A stretch of DNA of 64,000 nucleotides from Thalassobaculum_A sp040219615 (GCF_040219615.1 NZ_JAVJSE010000007.1:62001-126000); one strand, 5' to 3'; counted from the stretch's first letter, positions 25,542 through 34,850 are shown. Notes: generated from the letters alone by a model not told the origin. Translations and numbers: made by a program.

Positions 25542-26411
25542 CTAACGCAGCGCCACGCCCAGCCCCGTCACCACCAGCACCAGCCCGGCGACCGCGCCGG
25601 CGGTCAGCGGTTCGCCCAGGACCAGCGTGCCGAGCAGGGCGGCGGTGACCGGGCTGAGACCCAGGAACATGGTCACCCGGGTCGGCGGCGCGTGGCGGAG
25701 CGCGAACAGCCACCACAGATAGCCGACGGCGCTCGACAGGCCGATGAACAGGATCGCCGCCCAGCCGGCAAGGTCGACCTGCGGCCAGCCGTCGAACAGG
25801 CCCTCGCCTGCCGCGACCAGGGCCAGGAAGCCGACCGACGCCGCCATCGCCGCGAAGCCTACCGACAGGGTCGGATAGCGCTCCAGATACGGCCGGTACA
25901 GCACCGAGCACACCGCGCCGGTCAGTGCCGCGCCGAGCGCGGCGGCGGCTCCCAGCCACTCGCCGGGCCCGCCGACCCCGGCGACCGCGCCCTCGCCGAG
26001 GGTCAGGCCGACGCCCAGGACCGAGACCGCGACCCCGAGCGCCACCCGGGCCGACGGCGGCTCGCGCCGGGTGGCGGCGCCGAGCACCAGGGTCAGCAGC
26101 GGGAAGGTCGCGAACAGCAGGCCGGCGCGGGCTGCCGGGATGTACTGCAGGGACAGGTTCAGCAGCGCCACCAGCACCCCGAACTGCAGGATGCCGAGGA
26201 TCGCGACCGGTGCCACGTCGCGCGCCCGGAACCGCGGCAGGCCCGACGCCAGCACCAGCGGCGCCAGGCACAGGCAGCCGACCGCATAGCGCAGCAGCGC
26301 CAGCGAGCCCGGCCCGACCTGGCCGACCGCGAAGCGGGTGGCGACGATGGCGCCGCCGACCTGGATCCCGGTGCCGACGGCCGCGAGGATCGCCAGCCGG
26401 TAGGGCGTCAC
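25542..26411 (-). CDS. EamA/DMT-family transporter
   Basis: The 289-residue inner-membrane protein has ten hydrophobic helices in two EamA repeats (about 5-135 and 150-288). The family exports amino acids or other metabolites. It starts with GTG. It lies directly downstream of the MarR-GNAT gene (gap 10 bp), so both are probably cotranscribed; the GNAT domain may act on a molecule the transporter expels. Confidence 0.85.
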   Translation of the reverse strand: MTPYRLAILAAVGTGIQVGGAIVATRFAVGQVGPGSLALLRYAVGCLCLAPLVLASGLPRFRARDVAPVAILGILQFGVLVALLNLSLQYIPAARAGLLFATFPLLTLVLGAATRREPPSARVALGVAVSVLGVGLTLGEGAVAGVGGPGEWLGAAAALGAALTGAVCSVLYRPYLERYPTLSVGFAAMAASVGFLALVAAGEGLFDGWPQVDLAGWAAILFIGLSSAVGYLWWLFALRHAPPTRVTMFLGLSPVTAALLGTLVLGEPLTAGAVAGLVLVVTGLGVALR

Positions 26412-26421
26412 GGATGGCTAC

Positions 26422-27345
26422 TCACAGATCCAGGGTCCAGGTCTCGCCGACCATGTCCTGGCCGAAGCTGTGGTGCGGCTCGCTCTCGACCAGGGTGAAG
26501 CCGCCGGTCTCGTAGATCCTGCGGGCGGCGATCAGGATGTCGTTGGTCCACAGCACCATGCGCTGGTAGCCGGTGGCGCGGGCATAGGCGACCGCCTCGT
26601 CGACCAGCCGGCGGCCGATGCCGAGGCCGCGGGCCGACGGCTCGACATACAGCAGCCGCAGCTTCGCCGTCGTGTCGTCCTGGCGGACGACGAACACCGA
26701 GCCGACCGGTTCGCCGTCGCGCTCGGCCACCCAGCAGCGCTCGCGCGCCGGGTCGAAGTTGCGGATGAAGCCGGCGGCGACCTCGGCCACCAGCGCCTCG
26801 AAGTCGGTGTCGAATCCGTACTCCTGGGCGTACAGCGCGGCGTGGCGGTGGATGATCCAGCCCATGTCGCCCGGCCGGTGCGGCCGCAGCACCACGGTCG
26901 GGGCGGGTTTGCGGCGATCGCCAATCAGGGTCTCGATGGTCCGCATGGCGTCGACCAGCCGCGCCTGGTCGGCCTCGGACAGCGGCGCCAGCACCGTGGC
27001 GACCTCGGCGCGCGAGCGCTCGTTCAGCGGTGCGAAGGCGGCGGCCCCGGTTTCGGTCAGCGAGAGTTGCTGGCGGCGGGCGTCGCCTTCGGCGGTGCTC
27101 GTGGTCAGCAGCCCGCGCTCCCGGAAGCCGCGCAGGGTGCGGCTCAGATAGCCGGGATCCAGGCCGAGGTCGCGGCCGAGCTCGCTGGCGGTCACGCCGG
27201 GGCGGTGCGCCAGCTCGTAGAGGATTCGGCACTCGGTCAGCGAGAACGAGCTTTCCAGCAGGCCTTCGTTCAGCGCGCCGATCTGGCGGGTGATGAAGCG
27301 GTTGAAGGCGCGGACCGCTTCGATGCGGGAGTCGTTGTCGGTCAT
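26422..27345 (-). CDS. MarR-GNAT fusion: regulator with acetyltransferase domain
   Basis: The 307-residue protein combines a MarR winged HTH (about residues 1-145; helix LTECRILYELAHRPGVTASE, wing TTSTAEGDARRQQLSLTETG) with a GNAT domain (about 150-305; acetyl-CoA loop EPSARGLGIGRRLV). Such fusions acetylate an unknown small molecule or protein and probably respond to it. The upstream AT-rich gap has a tandem gtcaat repeat, a possible operator. Confidence 0.85.
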   Translation of the reverse strand: MTDNDSRIEAVRAFNRFITRQIGALNEGLLESSFSLTECRILYELAHRPGVTASELGRDLGLDPGYLSRTLRGFRERGLLTTSTAEGDARRQQLSLTETGAAAFAPLNERSRAEVATVLAPLSEADQARLVDAMRTIETLIGDRRKPAPTVVLRPHRPGDMGWIIHRHAALYAQEYGFDTDFEALVAEVAAGFIRNFDPARERCWVAERDGEPVGSVFVVRQDDTTAKLRLLYVEPSARGLGIGRRLVDEAVAYARATGYQRMVLWTNDILIAARRIYETGGFTLVESEPHHSFGQDMVGETWTLDL

Positions 27346-27517
27346 GACGGTCGCCCGATTGTCTCTTGTCAATGTCAATGATAAAGTTGCCAAAGTCAAA
27401 TAAATATCAGATGTCAGCGGTGCGATTCCGGATCCGGACTCATTGCGGCCGATGCGCCGCGCGCTATGATCCGGCCGCAATGATTCCGACATCGAATCCA
27501 TCCCAGGAGTGACCGCC
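27346..27517. promoter_or_regulatory. Divergent promoter region between MarR-GNAT and UxaA-family gene
   Basis: The AT-rich part at 27361-27410 contains a tandem gtcaat pair (27368-27379) and further gtca copies (such as aaagtcaaa). This is a plausible binding region for the MarR-GNAT protein. No clear -35/-10 pair can be fixed. Confidence 0.35.
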
Positions 27518-29053
27518 ATGGCCGACGCCGATCCCGTGCGGCTGACCATCCGCCTGAACGCCGCCGACAACGTGATCACGGCCCGCGCCGAGCTGCTGCC
27601 CGGCACCGAGATCCCGGGCGAGGGCCTCACGGTCGCCCAGCCGATCCCGTCCGGCCACAAGGTCGCGACCCGGGCGATCGCGGCCGGCGAGCCGATCCGC
27701 AAATACGACCAGATCATCGGCTTCGCGACCGACGCGATCGCGGTCGGCGAGCACGTCCATGTGCACAACGTCGAGATGCACGACTTCGAGCGCGACTACG
27801 CCTTCGGGGTCGACGCCAGGCCGACCGCCTATTTCAACGACTCGGAACTGGCGACCTTCCAGGGCTTCCGGCGCGACAGCGGCCGCATCGGCACCCGCAA
27901 CTACATCGGCGTGCTGACCAGCGTGAACTGCTCGGCGACTGCCGCGAAGTACATCGCCGAGGCGATCACCCCGGAGGTCCTGGCCAAGTACCCGAACGTC
28001 GACGGCGTGGTCGCCCTGACCCACTCGACCGGCTGCGGCATGGCCGGCGACGGCGAGGGCTACGCCAACCTGCAGCGGGTGCTGTGGGGCATGGCGCGGC
28101 ACCCGAACTTCGCCGGCGTTCTGATGGTCGGCCTCGGCTGCGAGGTCAACCAGATCGACTTCCTGCTGGAGGCCTACGGCGTCAAGCGGGGCGCGGGCTT
28201 CCAGACCATGAACATCCAGGACGCCGGCGGCCTCCGGAAGACCGTCGAATGGGGGTCCGGGGTCATCAAGGAAATGCTGCCCGAGGCGAACAAGGCCGAA
28301 CGCGGGACGTGCCCGGCGAGCGAGCTGACCCTGGCCCTGCAGTGCGGCGGCTCGGACGCCTATTCCGGCATCACCGCCAATCCGGCGCTCGGCGAGGCCG
28401 CCAACCTGCTGGTCCGGCACGGCGGCACCGCGGTGCTGGCCGAGACCCCGGAGATCTACGGGGCCGAGCACCTGCTGACCCGCCGCGCGGTCAGCCGCGA
28501 GGTCGGCGAGAAGCTGATCGAGCGCATCAAGTGGTGGGAGGACTACACCGCCCGCAACGGCGGCGAGATGAACAACAACCCGTCGCCGGGCAACAAGCGC
28601 GGCGGCCTGACCACCATCCTGGAGAAGTCGCTGGGCGCGGCCGCCAAGGGCGGCACCACCAACCTGACCGGCGTCTACAAATACGGCGAGCCGGTCACCG
28701 CCAAGGGCTTCACCTTCATGGACAGCCCCGGCTACGACCCGGCCTCGATCACCGGGCAGGTGGCGAGCGGCTCGAACATCGTGACCTTCACCACCGGCCG
28801 CGGCTCGGTCTACGGCTGCAAGCCGGCGCCGTCGCTGAAGCTCGCCACCAACAGCACGATGTACAGGAAGATGTCCGACGACATGGACATCAACTGCGGC
28901 GCCGTGATCGACGAGGGCATCTCGGTCGAGGAGATGGGAAAGCGCATCTTCGACCGCCTGCTCGAGGTCGCGTCCGGCTCCAAGACCAAGTCCGAGGAGC
29001 AGGGCATGGGCGACAACGAGTTCATCCCCTGGCAGATCGGCGCGGTGATGTGA
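27518..29053 (+). CDS. UxaA/altronate-dehydratase family protein (full length)
   Basis: The 511-residue protein has an N-terminal SAF domain (about 1-100; GHKVATRAIAAGEPIRKYDQ is typical) joined to the C-terminal catalytic part. Signatures include GTRNYIG, THSTGCGM, GLGCEVNQ and the GRGSVYGCKPAPSLKLATN segment with iron/metal cysteines. Relatives dehydrate altronate, galactarate or other sugar acids. AGGAG is 8 bases before the ATG; the in-frame GTG at 27509 is less likely. It is followed by a Nudix gene after 22 bp. Confidence 0.9.
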   Translation: MADADPVRLTIRLNAADNVITARAELLPGTEIPGEGLTVAQPIPSGHKVATRAIAAGEPIRKYDQIIGFATDAIAVGEHVHVHNVEMHDFERDYAFGVDARPTAYFNDSELATFQGFRRDSGRIGTRNYIGVLTSVNCSATAAKYIAEAITPEVLAKYPNVDGVVALTHSTGCGMAGDGEGYANLQRVLWGMARHPNFAGVLMVGLGCEVNQIDFLLEAYGVKRGAGFQTMNIQDAGGLRKTVEWGSGVIKEMLPEANKAERGTCPASELTLALQCGGSDAYSGITANPALGEAANLLVRHGGTAVLAETPEIYGAEHLLTRRAVSREVGEKLIERIKWWEDYTARNGGEMNNNPSPGNKRGGLTTILEKSLGAAAKGGTTNLTGVYKYGEPVTAKGFTFMDSPGYDPASITGQVASGSNIVTFTTGRGSVYGCKPAPSLKLATNSTMYRKMSDDMDINCGAVIDEGISVEEMGKRIFDRLLEVASGSKTKSEEQGMGDNEFIPWQIGAVM

Positions 29054-29075
29054 GGAGTCGGATAGGAGGGACCGC

Positions 29076-29573
29076 ATGAGCGGGTCCTTCGCCGACAGCT
29101 ATCTCGGCAGGCTCCGGGCGGTGATCGGCAGCCGCCCGGTGCTGATGCCCGGCGCCCGGGTGATCGTCGAGGACTCCGCCGGGCGGATCCTGCTGATCCT
29201 GCGCGGCGACATGAAGCTGTGGGGCTGGCCCGCCGGCTCCGGCGAGATCGGCCAGAGCATCGAGGACACCGCCCGCCAGGAACTGCTGGAGGAGGCCGGG
29301 CTGACCGCCCACCGCCTCGTGCCGGTCGGGTTCTCCAGTCACCCGGCCGACGACCGCATCCAGTATCCGAACGGCGACGTGCTGCACGCCTTCGCGATGA
29401 TCTTCCACTGCACCGAGTGGACCGGAACGCCGCGGGCCGACGGCCACGAGAGCCTGGACGTGCGCTGGTTCGCCCAGGACGCCCTGCCCGCCGACCGCAC
29501 GCTCGCGGTCTCCCGCACCCTCGGCGCCCTGCAGCGCTACAAGGCGACCGGCAGCGCGTTCCAGCTGATCTGA
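29076..29573 (+). CDS. Nudix hydrolase
   Basis: The 165-residue protein has a Nudix box GSGEIGQSIEDTARQELLEE followed by AGL, with Gln in place of the usual Arg of REUXEE. The box glutamates bind Mg and pyrophosphate is cleaved from a nucleoside-diphosphate-linked substrate. The specificity is unknown. GGAGGG precedes the ATG. It lies directly downstream of the UxaA-family gene. Confidence 0.88.
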   Translation: MSGSFADSYLGRLRAVIGSRPVLMPGARVIVEDSAGRILLILRGDMKLWGWPAGSGEIGQSIEDTARQELLEEAGLTAHRLVPVGFSSHPADDRIQYPNGDVLHAFAMIFHCTEWTGTPRADGHESLDVRWFAQDALPADRTLAVSRTLGALQRYKATGSAFQLI

Positions 29574-29589
29574 GGGGGTGGCGGCGGGC

Positions 29590-29719
29590 GGGTCCCGGGT
29601 CGCGCTTCGCTTGCCCGGGATGACGTCAGATATAGAGGGGCCTGCTGCAACTCCCCCTCCTGTCGTCATCCCGGACCGACACGCGCAGGCGTGGCGGAGC
29701 CGGGACCCACGAGGCGACA
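29590..29719. repeat. Intergenic palindromic repeat, copy 1
   Basis: This imperfect inverted unit starts gggtcccggg and reads through gggatgacg, then after about 40 bases gtcatcccgga, and ends gggacccacgaggcgac. A related copy lies at 43658-43764. It looks like a dispersed REP/BIME-type element between convergent genes; it could serve as a bidirectional stem-loop terminator. Confidence 0.7.
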
Positions 29720-29725
29720 GGTGTG

Positions 29726-30349
29726 TCAGTACAGCCCGCGCTCCGCCATGATCTTCGCTTGGCGCTCGGATTCCTCCAGCGTGATGCCGGCCACGTGGTC
29801 GGTCAGCATCTCGGTGTAGCTCGGCAGCGACGACCGGTCGATGCGCCTGTCCGGGTTCCACAGGTCGGAGCGCACCAGCGCCTTCGAGCAGTGCAGGAAC
29901 GCTTCCCGGACCTCGACCAGCACCCCGACCTTCGGGGCCCGGCGCTGCATGGTCAGCGGTTCCAGCAGGCGCGGGTCGTCGGTGATCCGGCCGGTGCCGT
30001 TGATCCGCAGGGTCTCGCCCATGCCCGGCACCAGGAACAGCATGCCGATCGCCGGATTGGCCAGCAGGTTGACCAGGTTGTCGAGCCGGTTGTTGCCGAC
30101 CCGGTCGGGCAGCAGCAAGTGGGTGTCGTCGAGCACCGCGACGAAGCCCGGCGGATCGCCGCGCGGCGAGACGTCGGCGCCGTCCGGCCCCTGGGTCGAG
30201 ATCACGCAGAACGGCGACAGCGCCAGGATCGAGCGGCAATGCCTGTCGAGACGGGTCAGCACCTTGTCGGCGGCCCTGCTCATCGGCGCCAGGTGCATGG
30301 CGCGCAACGCCGTCGCGTCGGTCACGAAGCTGATGTCGTCGGGCAGCAT
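29726..30349 (-). CDS. Pyridoxamine-5'-phosphate-oxidase-like FMN-binding protein
   Basis: The 207-residue split-beta-barrel protein has LSPFCVISTQGPDGADVSPRGD, the DRVGNNRLDNLVNLLANP flavin region, and LFLVPGMGETLRINGTGRIT. These match the PPOX subfamily exemplified by MSMEG_1061. It probably binds FMN or F420-type flavin; the substrate is unknown. Confidence 0.85.
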   Translation of the reverse strand: MLPDDISFVTDATALRAMHLAPMSRAADKVLTRLDRHCRSILALSPFCVISTQGPDGADVSPRGDPPGFVAVLDDTHLLLPDRVGNNRLDNLVNLLANPAIGMLFLVPGMGETLRINGTGRITDDPRLLEPLTMQRRAPKVGVLVEVREAFLHCSKALVRSDLWNPDRRIDRSSLPSYTEMLTDHVAGITLEESERQAKIMAERGLY

Positions 30350-30397
30350 GCATCCCTCCCGCTGGCTCGGTCAGTCGGCAGTCTAGAAGGCCGGGCC

Positions 30398-31243
30398 TTA
30401 CTGGAACAGTCCGAGCAGGACCTGCGGGCCCTGGTTGGCGATGCCGAGGGTCTGGGTGGCGAGCTGCTGGCGCACCTGGATGGCGCTCTGCTCGGCGGAG
30501 GCGCGCGCGATGTCGGCGTCGACGATGTTGCCGAGGCCCTCCTCGGTGGCGTCCAGCACGCCCTGCAGCTGCTCGGTCTGCAACTCGAGCTGACGCAGGT
30601 CGCTGCCGAGCTCGCCGAGGGCGTCGTTCACCAGCTGCTGGTCCTGCTCGAACTGGGTGAGCGCGGCCAGGGCGTTCGCCGGGGTCGAGATATCCTCGTT
30701 CGACAGCCTGGCATAGGCCAGGTCGAGCCGCTGGCCGCGCAGCCGGATGGTGTCGCCCTCCAGGTTGGCCAGCACGTCGACGTCGCGCACCGTGCCGACC
30801 GCCAGGTTGAAGGGGATCGCGACCTCGATCAGGATGTTGATGCCGTTGTATTCGCTGTTCTCGAGGATCTGGCGCATCTGGGCGAGCAGTTCCCCGTAGT
30901 CGTCCTGCAGGATCGCCTGCTGCTGGGTGGTGTTGCCCTCGTTGGCGCCCTCGGTGATCTTCTTGCGGATGTCGGCCATCAGGTCGGAGACCGCGGTGGC
31001 GCCGGCCAGCGCCACCTTGGCGATCCCCTTGGCGTTGTTCAGCCCCTGGATGACCGCGCCGCCGGCCTTGATGTCGCCGCGCAAACCCTGGGCGATCGCG
31101 AAGTTCGAGGCGTCGTCGGCGGCGCCGCGGACCTTCTGGCCGGTCGAGACCGTGTCGCCGATGGTGGCGGCGCGCCGGTTCGCGCTTTCCAGGTTGCGGA
31201 GCGCGGTCAGGGCCTCGGGGTTGGTGTTGATCGACATCACCAT
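30398..31243 (-). CDS. Flagellin (orphan location)
   Basis: The 281-residue short flagellin has an N-terminal D0/D1 domain MSINTNPEALTALRNL, then TGQKVRGAADDASNFAIAQGLR, a very small variable part, and a C-terminal helix (SAIQVRQQLATQTLGIANQG...LLGLFQ). It is exported by the flagellar type III apparatus and polymerises into the filament. The canonical start is MSIN (31237); two residues more are possible. No hook or basal-body genes adjoin. A sigma54-type promoter lies immediately upstream. Confidence 0.92.
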   Translation of the reverse strand: MVMSINTNPEALTALRNLESANRRAATIGDTVSTGQKVRGAADDASNFAIAQGLRGDIKAGGAVIQGLNNAKGIAKVALAGATAVSDLMADIRKKITEGANEGNTTQQQAILQDDYGELLAQMRQILENSEYNGINILIEVAIPFNLAVGTVRDVDVLANLEGDTIRLRGQRLDLAYARLSNEDISTPANALAALTQFEQDQQLVNDALGELGSDLRQLELQTEQLQGVLDATEEGLGNIVDADIARASAEQSAIQVRQQLATQTLGIANQGPQVLLGLFQ

Positions 31244-31256
31244 GCCGATTGGTTAA

Positions 31257-31271
31257 GCAAGGACGGTGCCA
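31257..31271 (-). promoter_or_regulatory. Sigma54 (RpoN) promoter of flagellin
   Basis: On the minus strand the sequence TGGCAC-cgtcc-TTGC is an exact match to the RpoN -24/-12 consensus with correct GG-N10-GC spacing. Predicted transcription would begin about 31244-31246, only a few bases before the first possible ATG at 31243 and about 8 before the MSIN start (31237), so the flagellin mRNA would be almost leaderless. Confidence 0.7.
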
Positions 31272-31287
31272 GACACAGGGGCTGCCC

Positions 31288-32373
31288 GTGGCCAAGTTCC
31301 CGCTGATCCTGCCGAGCGACCCGTTGTTCTACGAGCTGCCGCCGCCGCCGGGGCCCGGTTCGGGGCGCAGCTTCGAGTCCATGCTGCAGGAGACGGTCGA
31401 AGACGGCGACGGGGAGGTCCGGACGGATGGCGACGAGGAGGGCGACCCGGGACCTGCGGATCGCCCGGTGTTGCCGGGAGCGTGCGACTCCCACATTCAT
31501 GTCTTCGCGGATGAGGCGAAATTTGCCTACCGGGACGGGAGCGACTATCGGCCGGATCCCGCGCCGGCCGAGAGCTATGCGCGGCTGCGTCGCCGGCTCG
31601 GCCTCGACCGGGTGGTGGTGGTGCAGTCGAGCGCCTACGGCTTCGACCATGCCTGCCTGCTCGACGCCCTGCAACGCCTCGACGGCGGCCCGGACGGGCA
31701 GACCGGCCGGGCCCGTGGCATTGCGGCGGTCGGGCCGGCGGTGTCGGAGGGAGAACTGCGCGACCTGGCCGCCGCCGGCTGCGTGGCGACCCGGTTCCAG
31801 ATGCGCGACCCCTGGCGGCTGATCGACTGGACCGAGACCGACCGGCTGGCCGGCCGGGTGCACGATACCGTCGGCTGGGACGTCGAGCTGCAGATGGACG
31901 GAAAGTTCCTGCACGAGGTCGAGCAGCGCCTGCTCAGCTGGCCGGGCCGGGTGATCCTGGACCACGTCGGCTGCTTCCTCGGACGGGTCGGCGACCGCGA
32001 ACCGGGGCTGCGCGCCCTGCTCCGTCTGATCGATGCCGACAAGGTCTGGGTCAAGCTCTCCGGCCCGGAGGAAAGCTCGAACGAGCGCCAGTCCCGGGCG
32101 CCGGGCGCGGAGCCGCCGCGCTACCGCGACGTCGAGCGGATCGCCCGGCAGCTGATACGGTTCGCGCCGGAACGCCTGGTCTGGGGCTCGAACTGGCCGC
32201 ATCCGGCGGCCGGCGCCAACGCCCCCGACGACCGCTGGCTGTTCGATCTGCTGGGCGAGTGGACCGAGGACGAGGGTCTGCGCCGCCGGATCCTGGTCGA
32301 CAACGCCGCCGCGCTGTTCGGCTTCAAGAGCCTGGCCGTCCCGGTAACCGGCGCCGGCCCCGGGTCGGGTTGA
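31288..32373 (+). CDS. Amidohydrolase-family (TIM-barrel) metal hydrolase
   Basis: The 361-residue protein resembles the amidohydrolase-2 group (LigI and related lactonases or decarboxylases). It has the metal motif CDSHIHVF near the N-terminus, ILDHVGCFL, and a C-terminal WGSNWPHPA. The first 60 residues are a Pro/Gly/Asp-rich extension of no clear function. The GTG start has CAGGGG about 7 bases upstream; a later ATG at 31381 is possible. It is followed after 4 bp by the phosphate cotransporter gene, so cotranscription is likely. Confidence 0.85.
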   Translation: MAKFPLILPSDPLFYELPPPPGPGSGRSFESMLQETVEDGDGEVRTDGDEEGDPGPADRPVLPGACDSHIHVFADEAKFAYRDGSDYRPDPAPAESYARLRRRLGLDRVVVVQSSAYGFDHACLLDALQRLDGGPDGQTGRARGIAAVGPAVSEGELRDLAAAGCVATRFQMRDPWRLIDWTETDRLAGRVHDTVGWDVELQMDGKFLHEVEQRLLSWPGRVILDHVGCFLGRVGDREPGLRALLRLIDADKVWVKLSGPEESSNERQSRAPGAEPPRYRDVERIARQLIRFAPERLVWGSNWPHPAAGANAPDDRWLFDLLGEWTEDEGLRRRILVDNAAALFGFKSLAVPVTGAGPGSG

Positions 32374-32377
32374 ACCG

Positions 32378-34078
32378 GTGACCGCCGGCATCGTCTTCGA
32401 GGCCGTCGGCGGCCTGGCGCTGTTCCTGCTGGCGATGGCGATGATGACCGACGGCCTCCGCCTGTTCGGAGGCGCCGGCCTGAAGACGCTGCTCGAGAGA
32501 TCGACCGCCACGCGGCTGCGCGGTGCGGCCGTCGGCGCCCTGGTGACGGCCCTGGTGCAGTCGTCCTCGGCGGTGACCGTGGCCACCATCGGCTTCGTCA
32601 ACGCCGGCGTGCTGGGCCTGCCGCATGCGATCGGTGTCGTGTTCGGCGCCAATCTCGGGACCACGATGACCGGCTGGCTGGTCAGCCTGACCGGCTTCGG
32701 GTTCGCGATCGACACGCTGGCCCTGCCGATCCTGGCGGTCGGCGTGGCCCTGAAGCTGACCGCTCCCGGCCGGCGCGCCCAGGGCCTGGGCGAGGCGCTG
32801 GCGGGCTTCGGGCTGTTCTTCCTCGGGCTGGCGTTCCTGCAGGGCGCGTTTGCCGGCCTGTCGCAGGAACTCGCGGTCCGCCTGCCGGTCGCCCAGGGCG
32901 TTGCAGGCGTTCTCGCCTATCTCGGCATCGGGATGGCGGCGACCCTGCTCACCCAGTCGTCCAGCGCCGCCATCGCGCTGATCCTGACCGCGGCGGGGCA
33001 GCAGATCGTCGGGATGGACGCGGCGGCTGCGGCGATCATCGGCGCCAACGTCGGGACCACGTCGACCGCCGCCTTCGCCGTCATCAAGGCGACCCCGAAT
33101 GCGCGGCGGGTGGCGGCGGCCCACATACTGTTCAATCTCGCGACCGGGCTGGTCGCGCTGGCGCTGCTGCCGGTCCTGCTGTGGACCCTGGGCGTGGCCG
33201 GGGGCTGGCTCGGGGTCGCCGGCCGGCCGGAGCCGGTGCTGGCGCTGTTCCATACGCTGTTCAACCTGCTCGGCGTCGTTCTGATGCTGCCGCTGGCGGA
33301 CCGGATCTCGGGCGGGTTGGCGCGGCTGTTCCGGACCGCCGAGGAGGACCTGGGGCGGCCGCGCCACCTCGACCGCACGGTGGCGGCGACGCCGGCGCTG
33401 GCCGTCGCCGCCCTGCGGGCCGAGCTGAGCCGCATGCGCCGGCTGGTGCTCACGAACGTCGCCGAGGCGCTCGCGCCGACCGAGGCGCGGGCGGCCCGGG
33501 TCGAGCGGCGGGCGCAGGCCGTGGCCGGACTGGGTGCGGCGATCACCGAGTTCGCCACCACGGCCCGGATGTCGGCCCTGCCGCGGGCCGATGCCGAATC
33601 GTTGCCGGTGCTGATCCGGGTCGCCCGTTATCTCGGCGAGGCGTCGCGGCTCACGCCCGAGGCGAAGGCGCTGCGCGACGCGCTCGGCGAACCTCAGAAC
33701 GCGGCGGCCAGCGCCGTCCTGGGTGCGTTCCTGGGGGGCTTGCGGCACACCTTCGCGGCCCTCTCGGAGACCGAGACGGACCCGGAGGCCGGCGGGCGGG
33801 CGCTGCGGGCGCTGGAGGCGGAGTACCAGTCGGCGAAGGCGGCGCTGCTGCGCCTCGGGGCCGACCGCCGGCTCTCGGTCGACCGCCTCGACCGGCTCCT
33901 CGACCGGCTCAGCGGCTGTCACCGCCTGATCGACCAGTTCGCCAAGGCCGAGCGGCGTCTTCGGCTGCCCCCGGCGGATGATCCGGCGGCGCCCGATGGC
34001 GACCCGGCAGGCGTCCCGTCGCCGGATGGCGGGGCGGGCGCCGAGGCGACGGCCCGGGAGCCGGTCAGCCGCGCCTGA
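32378..34078 (+). CDS. Na/Pi cotransporter family protein with PhoU-like domain
   Basis: The 566-residue inner-membrane protein has two inverted transport repeats, each carrying a QSSSA motif (VQSSSAVTVATIGF and TQSSSAAIALILTAA) and a GANxGTT motif. A C-terminal cytosolic PhoU-like helical domain (about 330-540) follows. It should mediate sodium-coupled phosphate movement. It starts with GTG, 4 bp after the amidohydrolase stop, and overlaps the convergent DUF938 gene by 14 bases. Confidence 0.9.
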   Translation: MTAGIVFEAVGGLALFLLAMAMMTDGLRLFGGAGLKTLLERSTATRLRGAAVGALVTALVQSSSAVTVATIGFVNAGVLGLPHAIGVVFGANLGTTMTGWLVSLTGFGFAIDTLALPILAVGVALKLTAPGRRAQGLGEALAGFGLFFLGLAFLQGAFAGLSQELAVRLPVAQGVAGVLAYLGIGMAATLLTQSSSAAIALILTAAGQQIVGMDAAAAAIIGANVGTTSTAAFAVIKATPNARRVAAAHILFNLATGLVALALLPVLLWTLGVAGGWLGVAGRPEPVLALFHTLFNLLGVVLMLPLADRISGGLARLFRTAEEDLGRPRHLDRTVAATPALAVAALRAELSRMRRLVLTNVAEALAPTEARAARVERRAQAVAGLGAAITEFATTARMSALPRADAESLPVLIRVARYLGEASRLTPEAKALRDALGEPQNAAASAVLGAFLGGLRHTFAALSETETDPEAGGRALRALEAEYQSAKAALLRLGADRRLSVDRLDRLLDRLSGCHRLIDQFAKAERRLRLPPADDPAAPDGDPAGVPSPDGGAGAEATAREPVSRA

Positions 34079-34796
34079 ATACCACCGTCAGGTTGTTCGA
34101 CGGCATCGGCTGCACGGCGTCGAGCCGCAGGCCGGCCGCCGCGGCTGCCGGGACCAGTTCGCCCTCCAGGTCGCGGATGCCCCAGGCCGGATCCTCGGCG
34201 CGCAGGCTGGCGTCGAACCGGGCGTTGCCGTCGCCGGTGTGGTCGCCGTGGCGCCGGAACGGACCGTACAGCACCAGCGGGCCGCCCGGCGGCAGCAGCG
34301 CCGCGGCGCCGGCCAGCAGGCCCGCCACGACCGCCCAGGGTGCGATATGGATCACGTTGGTGGCGACCAGCGCCCGGATCCCGTCGTCCGGACCGACCGG
34401 CCAGCCGGCCGCCGGCGCCGCCGCGTCCAGAATCCGCGGCGGCAGCGGCCGGGCCGCCGTCTCCGGCAGGAGCGACGCCCAGGCGGCGAGGCTGCCCGCC
34501 AGGGTCGGCCGCGGGTCGCTCGGCAACCAGCGGCGTGGCGCCAGCGCGGCGGCCAAGGCGACCGCGTGCTGACCGGTGCCGGAACCGACCTCGAGCACCG
34601 TGCCGGCGTCCGGCAGCACCCGCCGCAGGACCGCCAGCAGCGGGCCCGCGTTTCGCCGGGCTGCCGGGGCGTCGCCGGCACCCGGCGGCGCCGGCTGGTC
34701 GAGCGGTGTCGGCACGGGTTCGGTGGCCAGCGCGTCGGGCGAGCCGGCGGGCCAGGGCGAATGGGACAGGGGCATGGGGGCTGACGGTCGATCCAT
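34065..34796 (-). CDS. DUF938 SAM-dependent methyltransferase
   Basis: The 243-residue class I methyltransferase has the AdoMet loop TVLEVGSGTGQHAVALA after the DUF938 signature RRNAGPLLAVLRRVLP, then NVIHIAPW, LYGPFRRHGDHTGDGNARFDASLRAEDPAWGIRDLE and the terminal NNLTVVFRR. The substrate is unknown. It is monocistronic and convergent with the transporter gene. Confidence 0.9.
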   Translation of the reverse strand: MDRPSAPMPLSHSPWPAGSPDALATEPVPTPLDQPAPPGAGDAPAARRNAGPLLAVLRRVLPDAGTVLEVGSGTGQHAVALAAALAPRRWLPSDPRPTLAGSLAAWASLLPETAARPLPPRILDAAAPAAGWPVGPDDGIRALVATNVIHIAPWAVVAGLLAGAAALLPPGGPLVLYGPFRRHGDHTGDGNARFDASLRAEDPAWGIRDLEGELVPAAAAAGLRLDAVQPMPSNNLTVVFRRG

Positions 34797-34850
34797 GACC
34801 GCCTATGTAATCGGCAGGCACCTGTTTCCGCAACGCGTCCGGAGTTTCCG

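Noticed and set aside
29590..29719. CRISPR-like or IS-end structure
   Set aside because: It is one palindromic unit without spacers, transposase or target duplications.
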